Shown here: in pieces, positions 1-6,030 of the stretch
How the letters are laid out: each line of letters opens with the position of its first letter
How positions within the stretch are numbered: the stretch's first letter is position 1
From: Chitinophagaceae bacterium
GTDB lineage: Bacteria; Bacteroidota; Bacteroidia; Chitinophagales; Chitinophagaceae
Reading direction: 5' to 3'
NCBI GenBank assembly: GCA_003526435.1
Contig: DPWF01000174.1
Span: forward strand, 1 to 6,045
Length of the DNA stretch: 6,045 nucleotides
Program-made: the position numbers and the translations under genes
The notes under the pieces: model-generated
Database searches by the model: none
Told to the model about the DNA's origin: nothing
Seen by the model: the letters and a program-made list of their open reading frames with translations, nothing else

Positions 1-104
1 AAACAGAGGAACAGAGAAATAAGGAATAAGGAATGTCCAAATTAGGAGAATGTAGATTGGCCTTAGAAAAAAGCGTTAAGAAATTCATGGAATGAAGCGT
101 AAAG

Positions 105-194
105 CAATGGATGATGTCCGGCTTTATTCTATTGCTGAAGCGTAGTTTCGCTTAATTGATGAATTAAAAGTCTGGCTTTAGACTTCATCCATTG
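105..194. repeat. Inverted repeat, 14-nt arms, 62-nt spacer
   Basis: CAATGGATGATGTC at 105-118 is the reverse complement of 181-194 (GACTTCATCCATTG) at 13 of 14 positions. The spacer also holds a direct near-repeat, CCGGCTTTA at 118-126 and CTGGCTTTA at 172-180. This may be a degenerate mobile or interspersed element, or chance in AT-rich DNA. No reading frame is associated with it. Confidence 0.4.
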
Positions 195-246
195 TAGCTG
201 AATGCAATGAATTTTAGCTTTTTTTCGACAGCCTTGACTTTTTTTG

Positions 247-296
247 TTACTTTTTTTACTTGTCCGCCTTTGGAGGGTGTCAAGACAAAAAAGTAA
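247..296. repeat. Imperfect inverted repeat with T7/A6 arms
   Basis: Positions 247-264 pair with 279-296 at 15 of 18 positions (TTAC plus six T against six A plus GTAA, then CTTG against CAAG), leaving a 14-nt loop. CTTGAC at 233-238 is an alternative partner for GTCAAG at 279-284. As RNA this would fold into a long hairpin and could terminate transcription from either side. From memory, similar TTACTTTTTT...AAAAAAGTAA elements recur between genes in Bacteroidota genomes; this was not checked. Confidence 0.5.
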
Positions 297-325
297 ACGG
301 AGTGATAGCCATTAATAAGAGTGTT

Positions 326-356
326 TTGAAAGCAATGCCTGCTCTATGTGCATAAT
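326..356 (+). promoter_or_regulatory. Tentative promoter for the SET/ATP-grasp operon
   Basis: TTGAAA at 326-331 and CATAAT at 351-356 resemble sigma-70 -35 and -10 boxes, but the 19-nt spacer is long. The Bacteroidota-type pattern (TTTG with TAnnTTTG) is only partly met here: TTTG at 325-328 and TAATTCTC at 353-360. If used, the leader would be about 80 nt. This is a weak guess; it is listed because it is the best candidate I see between the inverted repeat and the first gene. Confidence 0.15.
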
Positions 357-443
357 TCTCACCCAAATGTGGACTAATACCCACGGGGCTTTCAGCGCTA
401 TGCACCAGTATTTTGTACTTTAAAGAGTTAATCCTGAAGCCCC

Positions 444-938
444 ATGATACCATTACCGCTGGTAATACCTGAAACGACCAGAATTGCAAAAACAGATTTT
501 GCAAAAGTGTTCAGAAATCCTGCTACAGGACAACACTCTTTACATGCTGCAGCATTTTTTGATGAAGGCGATATGATCTGTTCTTTCACAGCGCAGCAAA
601 CATATAGCACACCCAGTTATCTTACCTTACAAACAGGGTTGCATCAACATATTGCATTATCACCCGACTGTTTGCAGTACACCAATCATAGTTGTGACCC
701 CAATGTTTTTTTTGATACCGATAAAATGGAACTCATTGCACTACGCTCCATACAGCCCGATGATGAATTGGTATTTTTCTACCCATCCACCGAATGGCAA
801 ATGGCATCACCATTCTCATGTAATTGTGGTAGTGAAAAATGCCTCGGAACTATTACAGGTGCTGCTGCATTAAAGCAGAATCAGTTAAATGCATATCGCC
901 TTACTTCATTTATACTGTTACAAATTAAAAACCGATAG
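444..938 (+). CDS. Small stand-alone SET-domain protein, putative lysine methyltransferase
   Basis: This 164-residue protein is essentially one SET domain, the fold that transfers methyl from S-adenosylmethionine to a lysine amine. Visible motifs are NHSCDPN at 81-87 (the SET signature that helps bind SAM), DDELVFFY at 106-113 (equivalent of the usual ELTxDY, keeping the likely catalytic Tyr113), and a post-SET CxCx4C at Cys126, Cys128 and Cys133. With Cys84 these can form the usual structural zinc site. The N-terminal SAM loop, normally GxGxxA, is diverged (around GQHSLHA at 29-35). An in-frame stop at 435-437 fixes ATG 444 as the first ATG; there is no clear Shine-Dalgarno site. No signal peptide or membrane segment is seen. 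It is the first gene of a tight three-gene run, 12 nt ahead of an ATP-grasp gene. The substrate is unknown; a peptide or protein made or modified by the neighbouring ligases is an inference. Confidence 0.88.
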   Translation: MIPLPLVIPETTRIAKTDFAKVFRNPATGQHSLHAAAFFDEGDMICSFTAQQTYSTPSYLTLQTGLHQHIALSPDCLQYTNHSCDPNVFFDTDKMELIALRSIQPDDELVFFYPSTEWQMASPFSCNCGSEKCLGTITGAAALKQNQLNAYRLTSFILLQIKNR

Positions 939-950
939 TTATTATTGCGC

Positions 951-2099
951 ATGCAGACCTACGAGATAAGTCCTGAACAAATTGCTCAAATCCGTGTATG
1001 GGTGCTGGCGCCATCGCTTCAAACCAATGACCCCAATCTTGATTATTACTACGACTTTTCACAAAGCATTGCCGAGTACACAAAAATATTTGAAGACCTG
1101 CGAATCAACTGGCAATGGCAACCTGTTACATTACAGGATTATGCAACTGTGATTGGCAGGATACTGGAAGAAAAAGAAAAGGGAATTTTTACGCCTGTTG
1201 TGTTGAATTTATGTGATGGAGATGAAATCAATGGTACGCCCGGTATTTCTGTGGTAAGAATGCTGGATGCATCCGGACTTATTTACACAGGTGCCGATGC
1301 TTATTTCTATACCATTACCACATCGAAAATACCCATGAAAAAAGCGTTTGATGCAGCATCTGTTTCAACGGCAGCATGGGCAGCTATACATGTACCAGGC
1401 GATATACAGAAAAACCTGTTTGAAAGGTTGGGAACACCGCTTATCATCAAACCATCTATATCGGGCGGTAGTATGGGGGTGGGTGTGCGCAATGTGGTGG
1501 ATACGATGACTGATCTGGAAACACAAGTGGCAGCTATGTTTAAAGGTTATCGCGGCTGGGATCTGGCAGCAGATGGACTGATTGCAGAAACTTTTATTGA
1601 AGGACCCGAATTCACCACCATGATAGTTGGTTCCTGGACGGAGCCACAGTATTGTAGAGTTTACAATGCTGTAGAAAGGGTATTTCATGCGTCATTGCCT
1701 GAAAAAGAAAAATTCCTGTCCTTCGATCGTTTATGGGAAATATATGAAGAGGAAACACCGATGCCGGCCAATGAAAATTTTTATGAGTACAGAGAGGCAG
1801 ATACAACTATACAAAATGAACTGAAAGCATTAAGCCTCGCAGCTTTTCTGGCAGTAAAGGGAACAGGTTATACACGGGTTGATATCAGGCAGGATAAGCG
1901 CACAGGGAAATTATATGTGCTTGAAGTAAATGCACAGTGTGGTTTGAGTGAAGATGAAAATTATACATCTATCGGTGCAATCTTGAAGGTAAACCAACAG
2001 CGTTTTGCCAATCTTATCATGGAAATCATCGGTGAAGCCATTCATCGGCATACAAAACAAATTGAACAGAGAAGCGTTGTAAATTCAGCAGGCAGATAA
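951..2099 (+). CDS. ATP-grasp ligase, D-Ala-D-Ala-ligase-like, substrate unknown
   Basis: This 382-residue cytoplasmic enzyme should join a carboxylate to an amine through an acylphosphate, using ATP. Numbering is from ATG 951; an in-frame TTG at 945 would add two residues, but the ATG is preferred. ATP-grasp features in order are NLCDGDEINGTPG at 86-98 (N-terminal domain, position of the Ddl HGxxGE loop), a nucleotide-binding Lys167 in IIKPS followed by the glycine-rich loop SGGSMGVGV at 171-179, AETFIEGPEF at 212-221 (adenine-side Glu213 and Glu220), and the magnesium ligands Asp311, Glu325 and Asn327 (RVDIR, LEVNA). All key ATP-binding residues appear intact. The Ddl substrate loop is changed, so it is probably not a cell-wall D-Ala-D-Ala ligase. 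The C-terminus after about 350 is a plain helical tail. It lies 12 nt after the SET gene and 6 nt before the ATP-grasp/SET fusion, so it is very likely co-transcribed. It is a distant paralogue of the N-terminal half of that fusion. Confidence 0.88.
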   Translation: MQTYEISPEQIAQIRVWVLAPSLQTNDPNLDYYYDFSQSIAEYTKIFEDLRINWQWQPVTLQDYATVIGRILEEKEKGIFTPVVLNLCDGDEINGTPGISVVRMLDASGLIYTGADAYFYTITTSKIPMKKAFDAASVSTAAWAAIHVPGDIQKNLFERLGTPLIIKPSISGGSMGVGVRNVVDTMTDLETQVAAMFKGYRGWDLAADGLIAETFIEGPEFTTMIVGSWTEPQYCRVYNAVERVFHASLPEKEKFLSFDRLWEIYEEETPMPANENFYEYREADTTIQNELKALSLAAFLAVKGTGYTRVDIRQDKRTGKLYVLEVNAQCGLSEDENYTSIGAILKVNQQRFANLIMEIIGEAIHRHTKQIEQRSVVNSAGR

Positions 2100-2105
2100 A
2101 GGATC

Positions 2106-3575
2106 ATGGAAAAGCATCAACCAAATTTCGATATTAACTGGGCTACCGGAATGATGATAGCCGTATTGCAGCCTGATTATTCAACTACCGATGTTGATTA
2201 TAAAGAATATGATCCGCCGCGCAACCTGAGTGCTTTGTTACCCGGTGCAACGGTTGATCATTTTTTTCTGAATAAACTTACTACCTACAAACAGCTAAAA
2301 GCATTACAGCATAAAGGATACGATGTTTTTGTAAACCTCTGCGAAGGATACCTTGAATGGGAAGTACCTTCTATTGATGTGATCTATACACTGGAACTGC
2401 TGGCACTTCCTTATACAGGTCCCAATACACAGCTCTATGATCCATCAAAAGAAATGATGAAATACCTCGCATACTGCGAGGGGGTAAAAACACCGGCTTA
2501 TTTACTGGTGAATGAAACAACTGATATCAATGATCCTACCCTGCCCGATTTCCCCTTATTTGTAAAACCTTCAAAAGCAGGAGATAGTCTCGGTATTGAT
2601 CATGCTTCACTGGTACATACCACAGAAGAGTTAAGGAAAAAAATTGCATCGCTTCTACCTGAATATCCGCAGTTGCTGGTGGAACAATATATATCGGGAA
2701 GAGAATTTACAGTACTCATTGCGGCTAACGATGATGGTCACACATCAACAACATTTCAACCGGTGGAATTTATTTTTCCGGAAGGGTATGCGTTTAAAAC
2801 CTATGAACTGAAAACATCATCACTGCATCCCTCTGCCAATATTCCCTGTACTGATCCGCTCATCAACAAAGCATTAAGAGAAGCAGCGCAACGAATATTC
2901 AAGGGGTTTAATGGTGTGGGTTATGCACGACTTGATTTCAGGATGAATGAAAAAAATGAATTGTATTTTCTTGAAATCAATTTTACCTGTTCTGTTTTTT
3001 ATACAGATGGTTATGAAGGATCGGCTGATTATATATTGAAATATGATGGAATAGGACAGGCTGGTTTTTTACGACACATGATCCTTGAAGGAATTGCCAG
3101 GCACTTACGCATGCAAAAAAATTATGAGGTCAAAGGCAATGCAGTCGCGGGTTATGGCATTTACGCCACCCGAAACATCATGTGTAATGAGCTGGTATTC
3201 AAAGGTGAAGAACGTGCGCAACGCATAGTTACCCGACGCCAGGTAGAGCAACAATGGAACGATGTTGAAAAAGAAATTTTCAGACGATATGCTTATCCCC
3301 TGAGTAATGAAGTATTTTTGCTCTGGGACAACGATCCTGCAGCATGGGCTCCCCAAAACCATAGTTGCGAACCCAACACTGCTTATGATGGACTGAATGT
3401 AAAAGCCATCAGACCCATACAAAAAGGAGAAGAACTAACCCTCGATTACGCCAGTTTTCTGGACGAACACATGGAGCCCTTTCAATGCCAATGCGGTACC
3501 GCTGGCTGTAGAAAATGGATCACCGGCAAACCCGGTAATACCGTTACACAAAGAGAAATGCAACAGCGCTCTTAA
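2106..3575 (+). CDS. ATP-grasp ligase fused to a C-terminal SET methyltransferase domain
   Basis: This is a 489-residue two-domain protein. Residues about 15-335 form a D-Ala-D-Ala-ligase-like ATP-grasp unit: NLCEGYLEWEVP at 77-88, Lys154 in FVKPSKAGDSLGI, EQYISGREFT at 193-202, and magnesium ligands Asp277, Glu290 and Asn292 with the spacing of classical Ddl enzymes. Residues about 338-475 form a SET domain: GYGIYATRNI at 349-358 (SAM loop), NHSCEPN at 418-424, GEELTLDY at 441-448 with likely catalytic Tyr448, and post-SET Cys461, Cys463 and Cys468, which with Cys421 complete the zinc site. Both halves look catalytically intact, so one chain should ligate with ATP and methylate with SAM. There is no frameshift or stop at the junction; the fusion is a single open frame. 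The ATG lies 6 nt after the preceding stop. The HGxxGE loop of true Ddl is absent. Substrates are unknown; a lysine-bearing peptide or protein is the natural inference. Confidence 0.9.
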   Translation: MEKHQPNFDINWATGMMIAVLQPDYSTTDVDYKEYDPPRNLSALLPGATVDHFFLNKLTTYKQLKALQHKGYDVFVNLCEGYLEWEVPSIDVIYTLELLALPYTGPNTQLYDPSKEMMKYLAYCEGVKTPAYLLVNETTDINDPTLPDFPLFVKPSKAGDSLGIDHASLVHTTEELRKKIASLLPEYPQLLVEQYISGREFTVLIAANDDGHTSTTFQPVEFIFPEGYAFKTYELKTSSLHPSANIPCTDPLINKALREAAQRIFKGFNGVGYARLDFRMNEKNELYFLEINFTCSVFYTDGYEGSADYILKYDGIGQAGFLRHMILEGIARHLRMQKNYEVKGNAVAGYGIYATRNIMCNELVFKGEERAQRIVTRRQVEQQWNDVEKEIFRRYAYPLSNEVFLLWDNDPAAWAPQNHSCEPNTAYDGLNVKAIRPIQKGEELTLDYASFLDEHMEPFQCQCGTAGCRKWITGKPGNTVTQREMQQRS

Positions 3576-3620
3576 ACTACAGCGGCAGGAAATTGTCCAA
3601 CTACTAACCCATATCATCAC

Positions 3621-3637
3621 CGGTAAATCATCGGTAA
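3621..3637 (+). repeat. Tandem CGGTAA hexamers, 11-bp period
   Basis: CGGTAA occurs at 3621-3626 and again at 3632-3637, one helical turn apart, in the gap between the fusion gene and the membrane-protein gene. Same-face spacing would suit a dimeric regulator or an RNA-binding protein. It abuts the hairpin at 3638-3654. Two hexamers are thin evidence. Confidence 0.25.
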
Positions 3638-3654
3638 CAGGTTTTTGTAACCTG
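3638..3654 (+). terminator. Small intergenic hairpin, possible attenuator or weak terminator
   Basis: CAGGTT at 3638-3643 pairs perfectly with AACCTG at 3649-3654 around a 5-nt loop. No T run follows, so it does not look like a classical intrinsic terminator. It could stabilise the end of the upstream operon transcript or separate it from the membrane-protein gene 17 nt downstream. Calling it a terminator is tentative. Confidence 0.25.
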
Positions 3655-3670
3655 ATTGTTCATTAGTTGA

Positions 3671-4612
3671 ATGAAAGGAACCCTTATGTTGAACATGAAT
3701 GTATTGAGCAAGCTGGTACGTCGCCACAAGATGCGACTGGGTATTACTTATCTGTTGTTTTCACTCGAAATGACGGGTGCATTGTTACGCCCCTTTTTTC
3801 TGGGTATGGCCATCAACGACCTGATGCAGGGATCTTACCAGGGCCTGATTATTTTATCTTCAGTACATTTTGCCTGGCTGGTCATTGGTACACTCAGGCA
3901 TCGGTACGATACACGTACCTATTCCACAATCTACACATCACTGGTGACAAAGTTTTTGTCCAAAAGAATCAAATCATCTGAAGTATCAAAGTTGAGTGCA
4001 CACTCAACACTCGCCAGAGAGTTTGTTGATTTTCTGGAGTTCGATCTGGTCTATATTATAGAAGCATTCTACAACATAGTGGGTTCAATGATACTCCTGT
4101 TCTTTTACCAGTCATCGGTAGTGTTTTTGTGCCTTGGCATTCTTTTACCGGTAATGGCCATCAGTTATATCTATGGCAAAAAGATGAAAAGGCTGACAAG
4201 GTTAAAAAACGATGAACTCGAAAAACAGGTAAACATCATTTCATCCGGCGATAAAAAAGCCATCCATCAACATTTCAATAACCTGCGTAAATGGCAGATA
4301 CGTATCAGTGACCAGGAAGCATGGAACTTTGGTATCATAGAAATGATGGTAATGATTGTAATCGCTATATCATTACTTATTACCAACCAGGTAGCGGGTA
4401 CAACAGTGTTGGCCGGACATATCATTGGCATCTACAACTATATCCTGAAATTTGTATCAGGACTCGACACCATTCCATACACGGTTCAGCGTATCACGGC
4501 ACTGAACGATATTACGCAAAGAATACAATTACAGATGAATGAGCAGGAAGATGCAGGTGAAACAGACCATTCATCTATTCCATCCATCAAACCAAAAGAA
4601 ACAGCCGCCTGA
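3671..4612 (+). CDS. ABC-exporter-like six-helix membrane protein without an ATPase domain
   Basis: This protein of 313 residues (308 from ATG 3686) has about six hydrophobic segments, at roughly 23-48, 57-74, 126-146, 149-168, 221-238 and 244-264. Long polar stretches of about 50 residues lie between segments 2 and 3 and between 4 and 5. That spacing matches the membrane half of type I ABC exporters, whose intracellular loops reach the ATPase. It resembles the stand-alone ABC six-transmembrane family (Pfam ABC_membrane_3), recalled rather than searched. No Walker A, ABC signature or Walker B is present, and no ATPase gene lies in the window, so any transport would need a partner encoded elsewhere. 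The C-terminal 25 residues are polar and acidic. ATG 3686 has a good AAAGGA 6 nt upstream and may be the true start; the longest ATG frame is given. The 95-nt gap leaves open whether it belongs to the upstream operon. Confidence 0.8.
   Translation: MKGTLMLNMNVLSKLVRRHKMRLGITYLLFSLEMTGALLRPFFLGMAINDLMQGSYQGLIILSSVHFAWLVIGTLRHRYDTRTYSTIYTSLVTKFLSKRIKSSEVSKLSAHSTLAREFVDFLEFDLVYIIEAFYNIVGSMILLFFYQSSVVFLCLGILLPVMAISYIYGKKMKRLTRLKNDELEKQVNIISSGDKKAIHQHFNNLRKWQIRISDQEAWNFGIIEMMVMIVIAISLLITNQVAGTTVLAGHIIGIYNYILKFVSGLDTIPYTVQRITALNDITQRIQLQMNEQEDAGETDHSSIPSIKPKETAA
3674..3679 (+). promoter_or_regulatory. Shine-Dalgarno AAAGGA favouring start at ATG 3686
   Basis: AAAGGA lies 6 nt before ATG 3686, an ideal spacing, whereas ATG 3671 has no purine-rich site upstream. 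Bacteroidota often initiate without such sites, so this favours but does not prove the shorter protein of 308 residues. Confidence 0.4.
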
Positions 4613-4619
4613 TAAAGGT

Positions 4620-4636
4620 TTTCTGTTGTGCAGAAA
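4620..4636 (+). terminator. Small hairpin just after the membrane-protein stop
   Basis: TTTCTG at 4620-4625 pairs perfectly with CAGAAA at 4631-4636 around a 5-nt loop, beginning 7 nt after the TGA at 4610-4612. The downstream sequence is AT-rich but has no true T run. It may be a weak terminator or RNA 3' end signal ahead of the oxidoreductase gene. Its geometry (6-bp stem, 5-nt loop) is the same as that of the hairpin at 3638-3654. Confidence 0.25.
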
Positions 4637-4660
4637 TCTTCCTAATTTATCGCCTCATAA

Positions 4661-4665
4661 AAGGA
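4661..4665 (+). promoter_or_regulatory. Shine-Dalgarno AAGGA for the oxidoreductase
   Basis: AAGGA within the purine tract AAAAGGAAAG (4659-4668) ends 10 nt before ATG 4676. It supports that start, which also places a twin-arginine motif at residues 3-9 of the protein as expected. Confidence 0.5.
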
Positions 4666-4675
4666 AAGAACTGCT

Positions 4676-5983
4676 ATGTCATCGAGAAGAAAATTTATAC
4701 AGCATACCACATTGCTTACGGCTGGAGCATTGTTGGCATCATCATTCAGAAATGGTATCATGCCCAGCGACCAGGTGCGTATTGGCGCCATTGGCATCAA
4801 TGGTATGGGATGGGCGAACCTTACAGCCGCATTAAAAGTACCCGGTGTGGTAGTAGCCGCCATCTGCGATGTAGACCAATCGGTAATTGACAAACGCTTG
4901 GCCGATCTGCAGAAAATGGGGATCGATACCAACACGGTTCGTGTATACCGCGATTACCGTAAACTGCTCGATCAGAAAGATATTGATGCAGTCATCATCG
5001 GTACACCCGATCATTGGCACGCACTACAAATGATACATGCCTGTGAAGCAGGTAAAGACGTATACGTAGAAAAACCCGTAGGTAATTCCATCGTAGAATG
5101 CAATGCCATGATGGCCGCACAAAAACGGTATGGAAAAATAGTGCAGGCCGGACAATGGCAACGCAGTCAGCAACATTTTACCGATGCGGTGAACTTTGTA
5201 CACAGCGGACAATTGGGAAATATAAGAACCGTAAAAGTATGGTGTTACCTCGACTGGAAACAACCACTCGATCGAAAACCCGATTCAGCAGTACCACCCG
5301 GTGTAGACTACCAGCAATGGTTAGGTCCGGCACAGAACAGACCCTTTAACAGTAACCGTTTTCATTTTACGTTTCGTTGGTTCTGGGATTATGCAGGCGG
5401 GTTAATGACCGACTGGGGCGTACACTTGCTTGATTATGCATTGATGGGCATGAAAGCAGATACACCCAAATCAATCGCCACATTAGGAGGCAAATTTGCC
5501 AAACCCGATTCGGCCGATGAAACGCCCGATACATTGATGGCCTTGTATGAGTTTGACAGGTTTAATATCATCTGGGATCATGCAGTAGGTATTGGTAATG
5601 GAAACTATAACCGCGATCATGGTATTGCATTTATAGGCAATGCAGGCACATTGGTACTCAACCGGAATGGATGGGAAGTGCTGGAAGAAAAAAAGAACGA
5701 ACCGAAAGTAGCCGTACCATTTCAGAAATCAATGGATAATGGACTGAATAAACACTGGGAAAATTTTATAGCGGTTGTGCGTTCACGGAAAGCAGAACAA
5801 TTGAATTGCTCTATTCAGGAAGCTGTAAAAATTGCACGTTTATCTCAAATGGGTAATATTGCATACAGGAGTAACAAAAAATTATTCTGGGATAACAAAC
5901 AGGGACAGTTCACCGATAACAGTATCAACCAACAATACCTGGCAGCTAAGTATCATAACGGCTACAAACTACCAGTTGTTTAA
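4676..5983 (+). CDS. Tat-exported Gfo/Idh/MocA family NAD(P)-dependent oxidoreductase
   Basis: The first 25 or so residues of this 435-residue protein are a twin-arginine signal: SRRKFIQ at 3-9, then a hydrophobic stretch at about 12-22, so the folded, cofactor-loaded enzyme should be exported to the periplasm. A Rossmann domain follows, with VRIGAIGINGMG at 34-45 as the dinucleotide loop, Asp65 in ICDVD near the end of the second strand, TPDHWHA at 110-116, and the family-typical EKP at 132-134. The C-terminal domain carries GGLMTDWGVHLLDY at 241-254, where Asp246 and His250 sit at the usual catalytic positions. The length fits the Tat-signal subgroup common in Bacteroidota, which acts on sugars or cyclitols and includes the GH109 glycosidases. 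The sequence alone does not distinguish a sugar dehydrogenase from a GH109-like hydrolase. It sits 63 nt after the membrane-protein gene and has no evident functional tie to the SET/ATP-grasp genes. Confidence 0.92.
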   Translation: MSSRRKFIQHTTLLTAGALLASSFRNGIMPSDQVRIGAIGINGMGWANLTAALKVPGVVVAAICDVDQSVIDKRLADLQKMGIDTNTVRVYRDYRKLLDQKDIDAVIIGTPDHWHALQMIHACEAGKDVYVEKPVGNSIVECNAMMAAQKRYGKIVQAGQWQRSQQHFTDAVNFVHSGQLGNIRTVKVWCYLDWKQPLDRKPDSAVPPGVDYQQWLGPAQNRPFNSNRFHFTFRWFWDYAGGLMTDWGVHLLDYALMGMKADTPKSIATLGGKFAKPDSADETPDTLMALYEFDRFNIIWDHAVGIGNGNYNRDHGIAFIGNAGTLVLNRNGWEVLEEKKNEPKVAVPFQKSMDNGLNKHWENFIAVVRSRKAEQLNCSIQEAVKIARLSQMGNIAYRSNKKLFWDNKQGQFTDNSINQQYLAAKYHNGYKLPVV

Positions 5984-5990
5984 AAAATTA

Positions 5991-6030
5991 TCCCTGCGTA
6001 ACCTCTGCCTCTCTCGTTCTCTGCGGTGAA
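5991..6030. repeat. CTCTGC-rich low-complexity intergenic element
   Basis: Just after the oxidoreductase stop comes a pyrimidine-rich stretch with CTGC at 5994, 6005 and 6021, ending CTGCGGTGAA at 6021-6030. From memory, elements of this CTCTGCG...CTGCGGTGA type are scattered between genes in Bacteroidota and other environmental bacteria, and often yield spurious reading frames rich in SLR and LCL. The first 20 bases of the window (acagaggaacagagaaa) are loosely like its reverse complement. The element may continue past the window end. Confidence 0.45.

Larger units (their letters stand above)
1..443. other. Non-coding, repeat-rich left flank
   Basis: I see no convincing gene here; stops are frequent in all forward frames, and the only long reverse-strand reading frame (280-504) runs antisense into the SET gene and has no recognisable features. 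The stretch is AT-rich and repetitive. AAGCGT occurs at 71-76, 95-100 and 138-143. Runs of seven T occur at 219-225, 239-245 and 251-257. CATTGTA at 190-196 can pair with TGCAATG at 203-209 (7-bp stem including one G-T pair, 6-nt loop), with a T run 9 nt further on, which could be a weak terminator for a gene left of the window. Two larger inverted repeats are listed separately. The region presumably also carries the promoter of the downstream operon. Confidence 0.6.

Noticed and set aside
280..504. Reverse-strand frame of 74 residues over the left flank and the start of the SET gene
   Set aside because: It overlaps the well-supported SET gene antisense, has no recognisable domain or start signal, and begins inside that gene.
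945..950. TTG at 945 as the start of the first ATP-grasp gene
   Set aside because: It adds only two residues ahead of an ATG at 951 and has no supporting ribosome site; the ATG is the simpler choice.
951..3575. Reading the two ATP-grasp genes as ordinary cell-wall D-Ala-D-Ala ligases
   Set aside because: The HGxxGED substrate loop is absent in both, one is fused to SET, and neither is near cell-wall genes in this window.
3576..3670. Possible precursor peptide gene between the fusion gene and the membrane-protein gene
   Set aside because: No ATG-initiated frame of useful length fits in the gap; the bases are better explained by hairpin and repeat structure.
4676..5983. The Gfo/Idh/MocA oxidoreductase as part of the SET/ATP-grasp pathway
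   Set aside because: It carries a Tat export signal while the other enzymes look cytoplasmic, and it is separated by two gaps with hairpins; shared function is not supported.
5832..6029. Forward frame of 65 residues at the right end
   Set aside because: It overlaps the oxidoreductase in another frame and its tail is the low-complexity SLR/LCL translation of the right-edge repeat.
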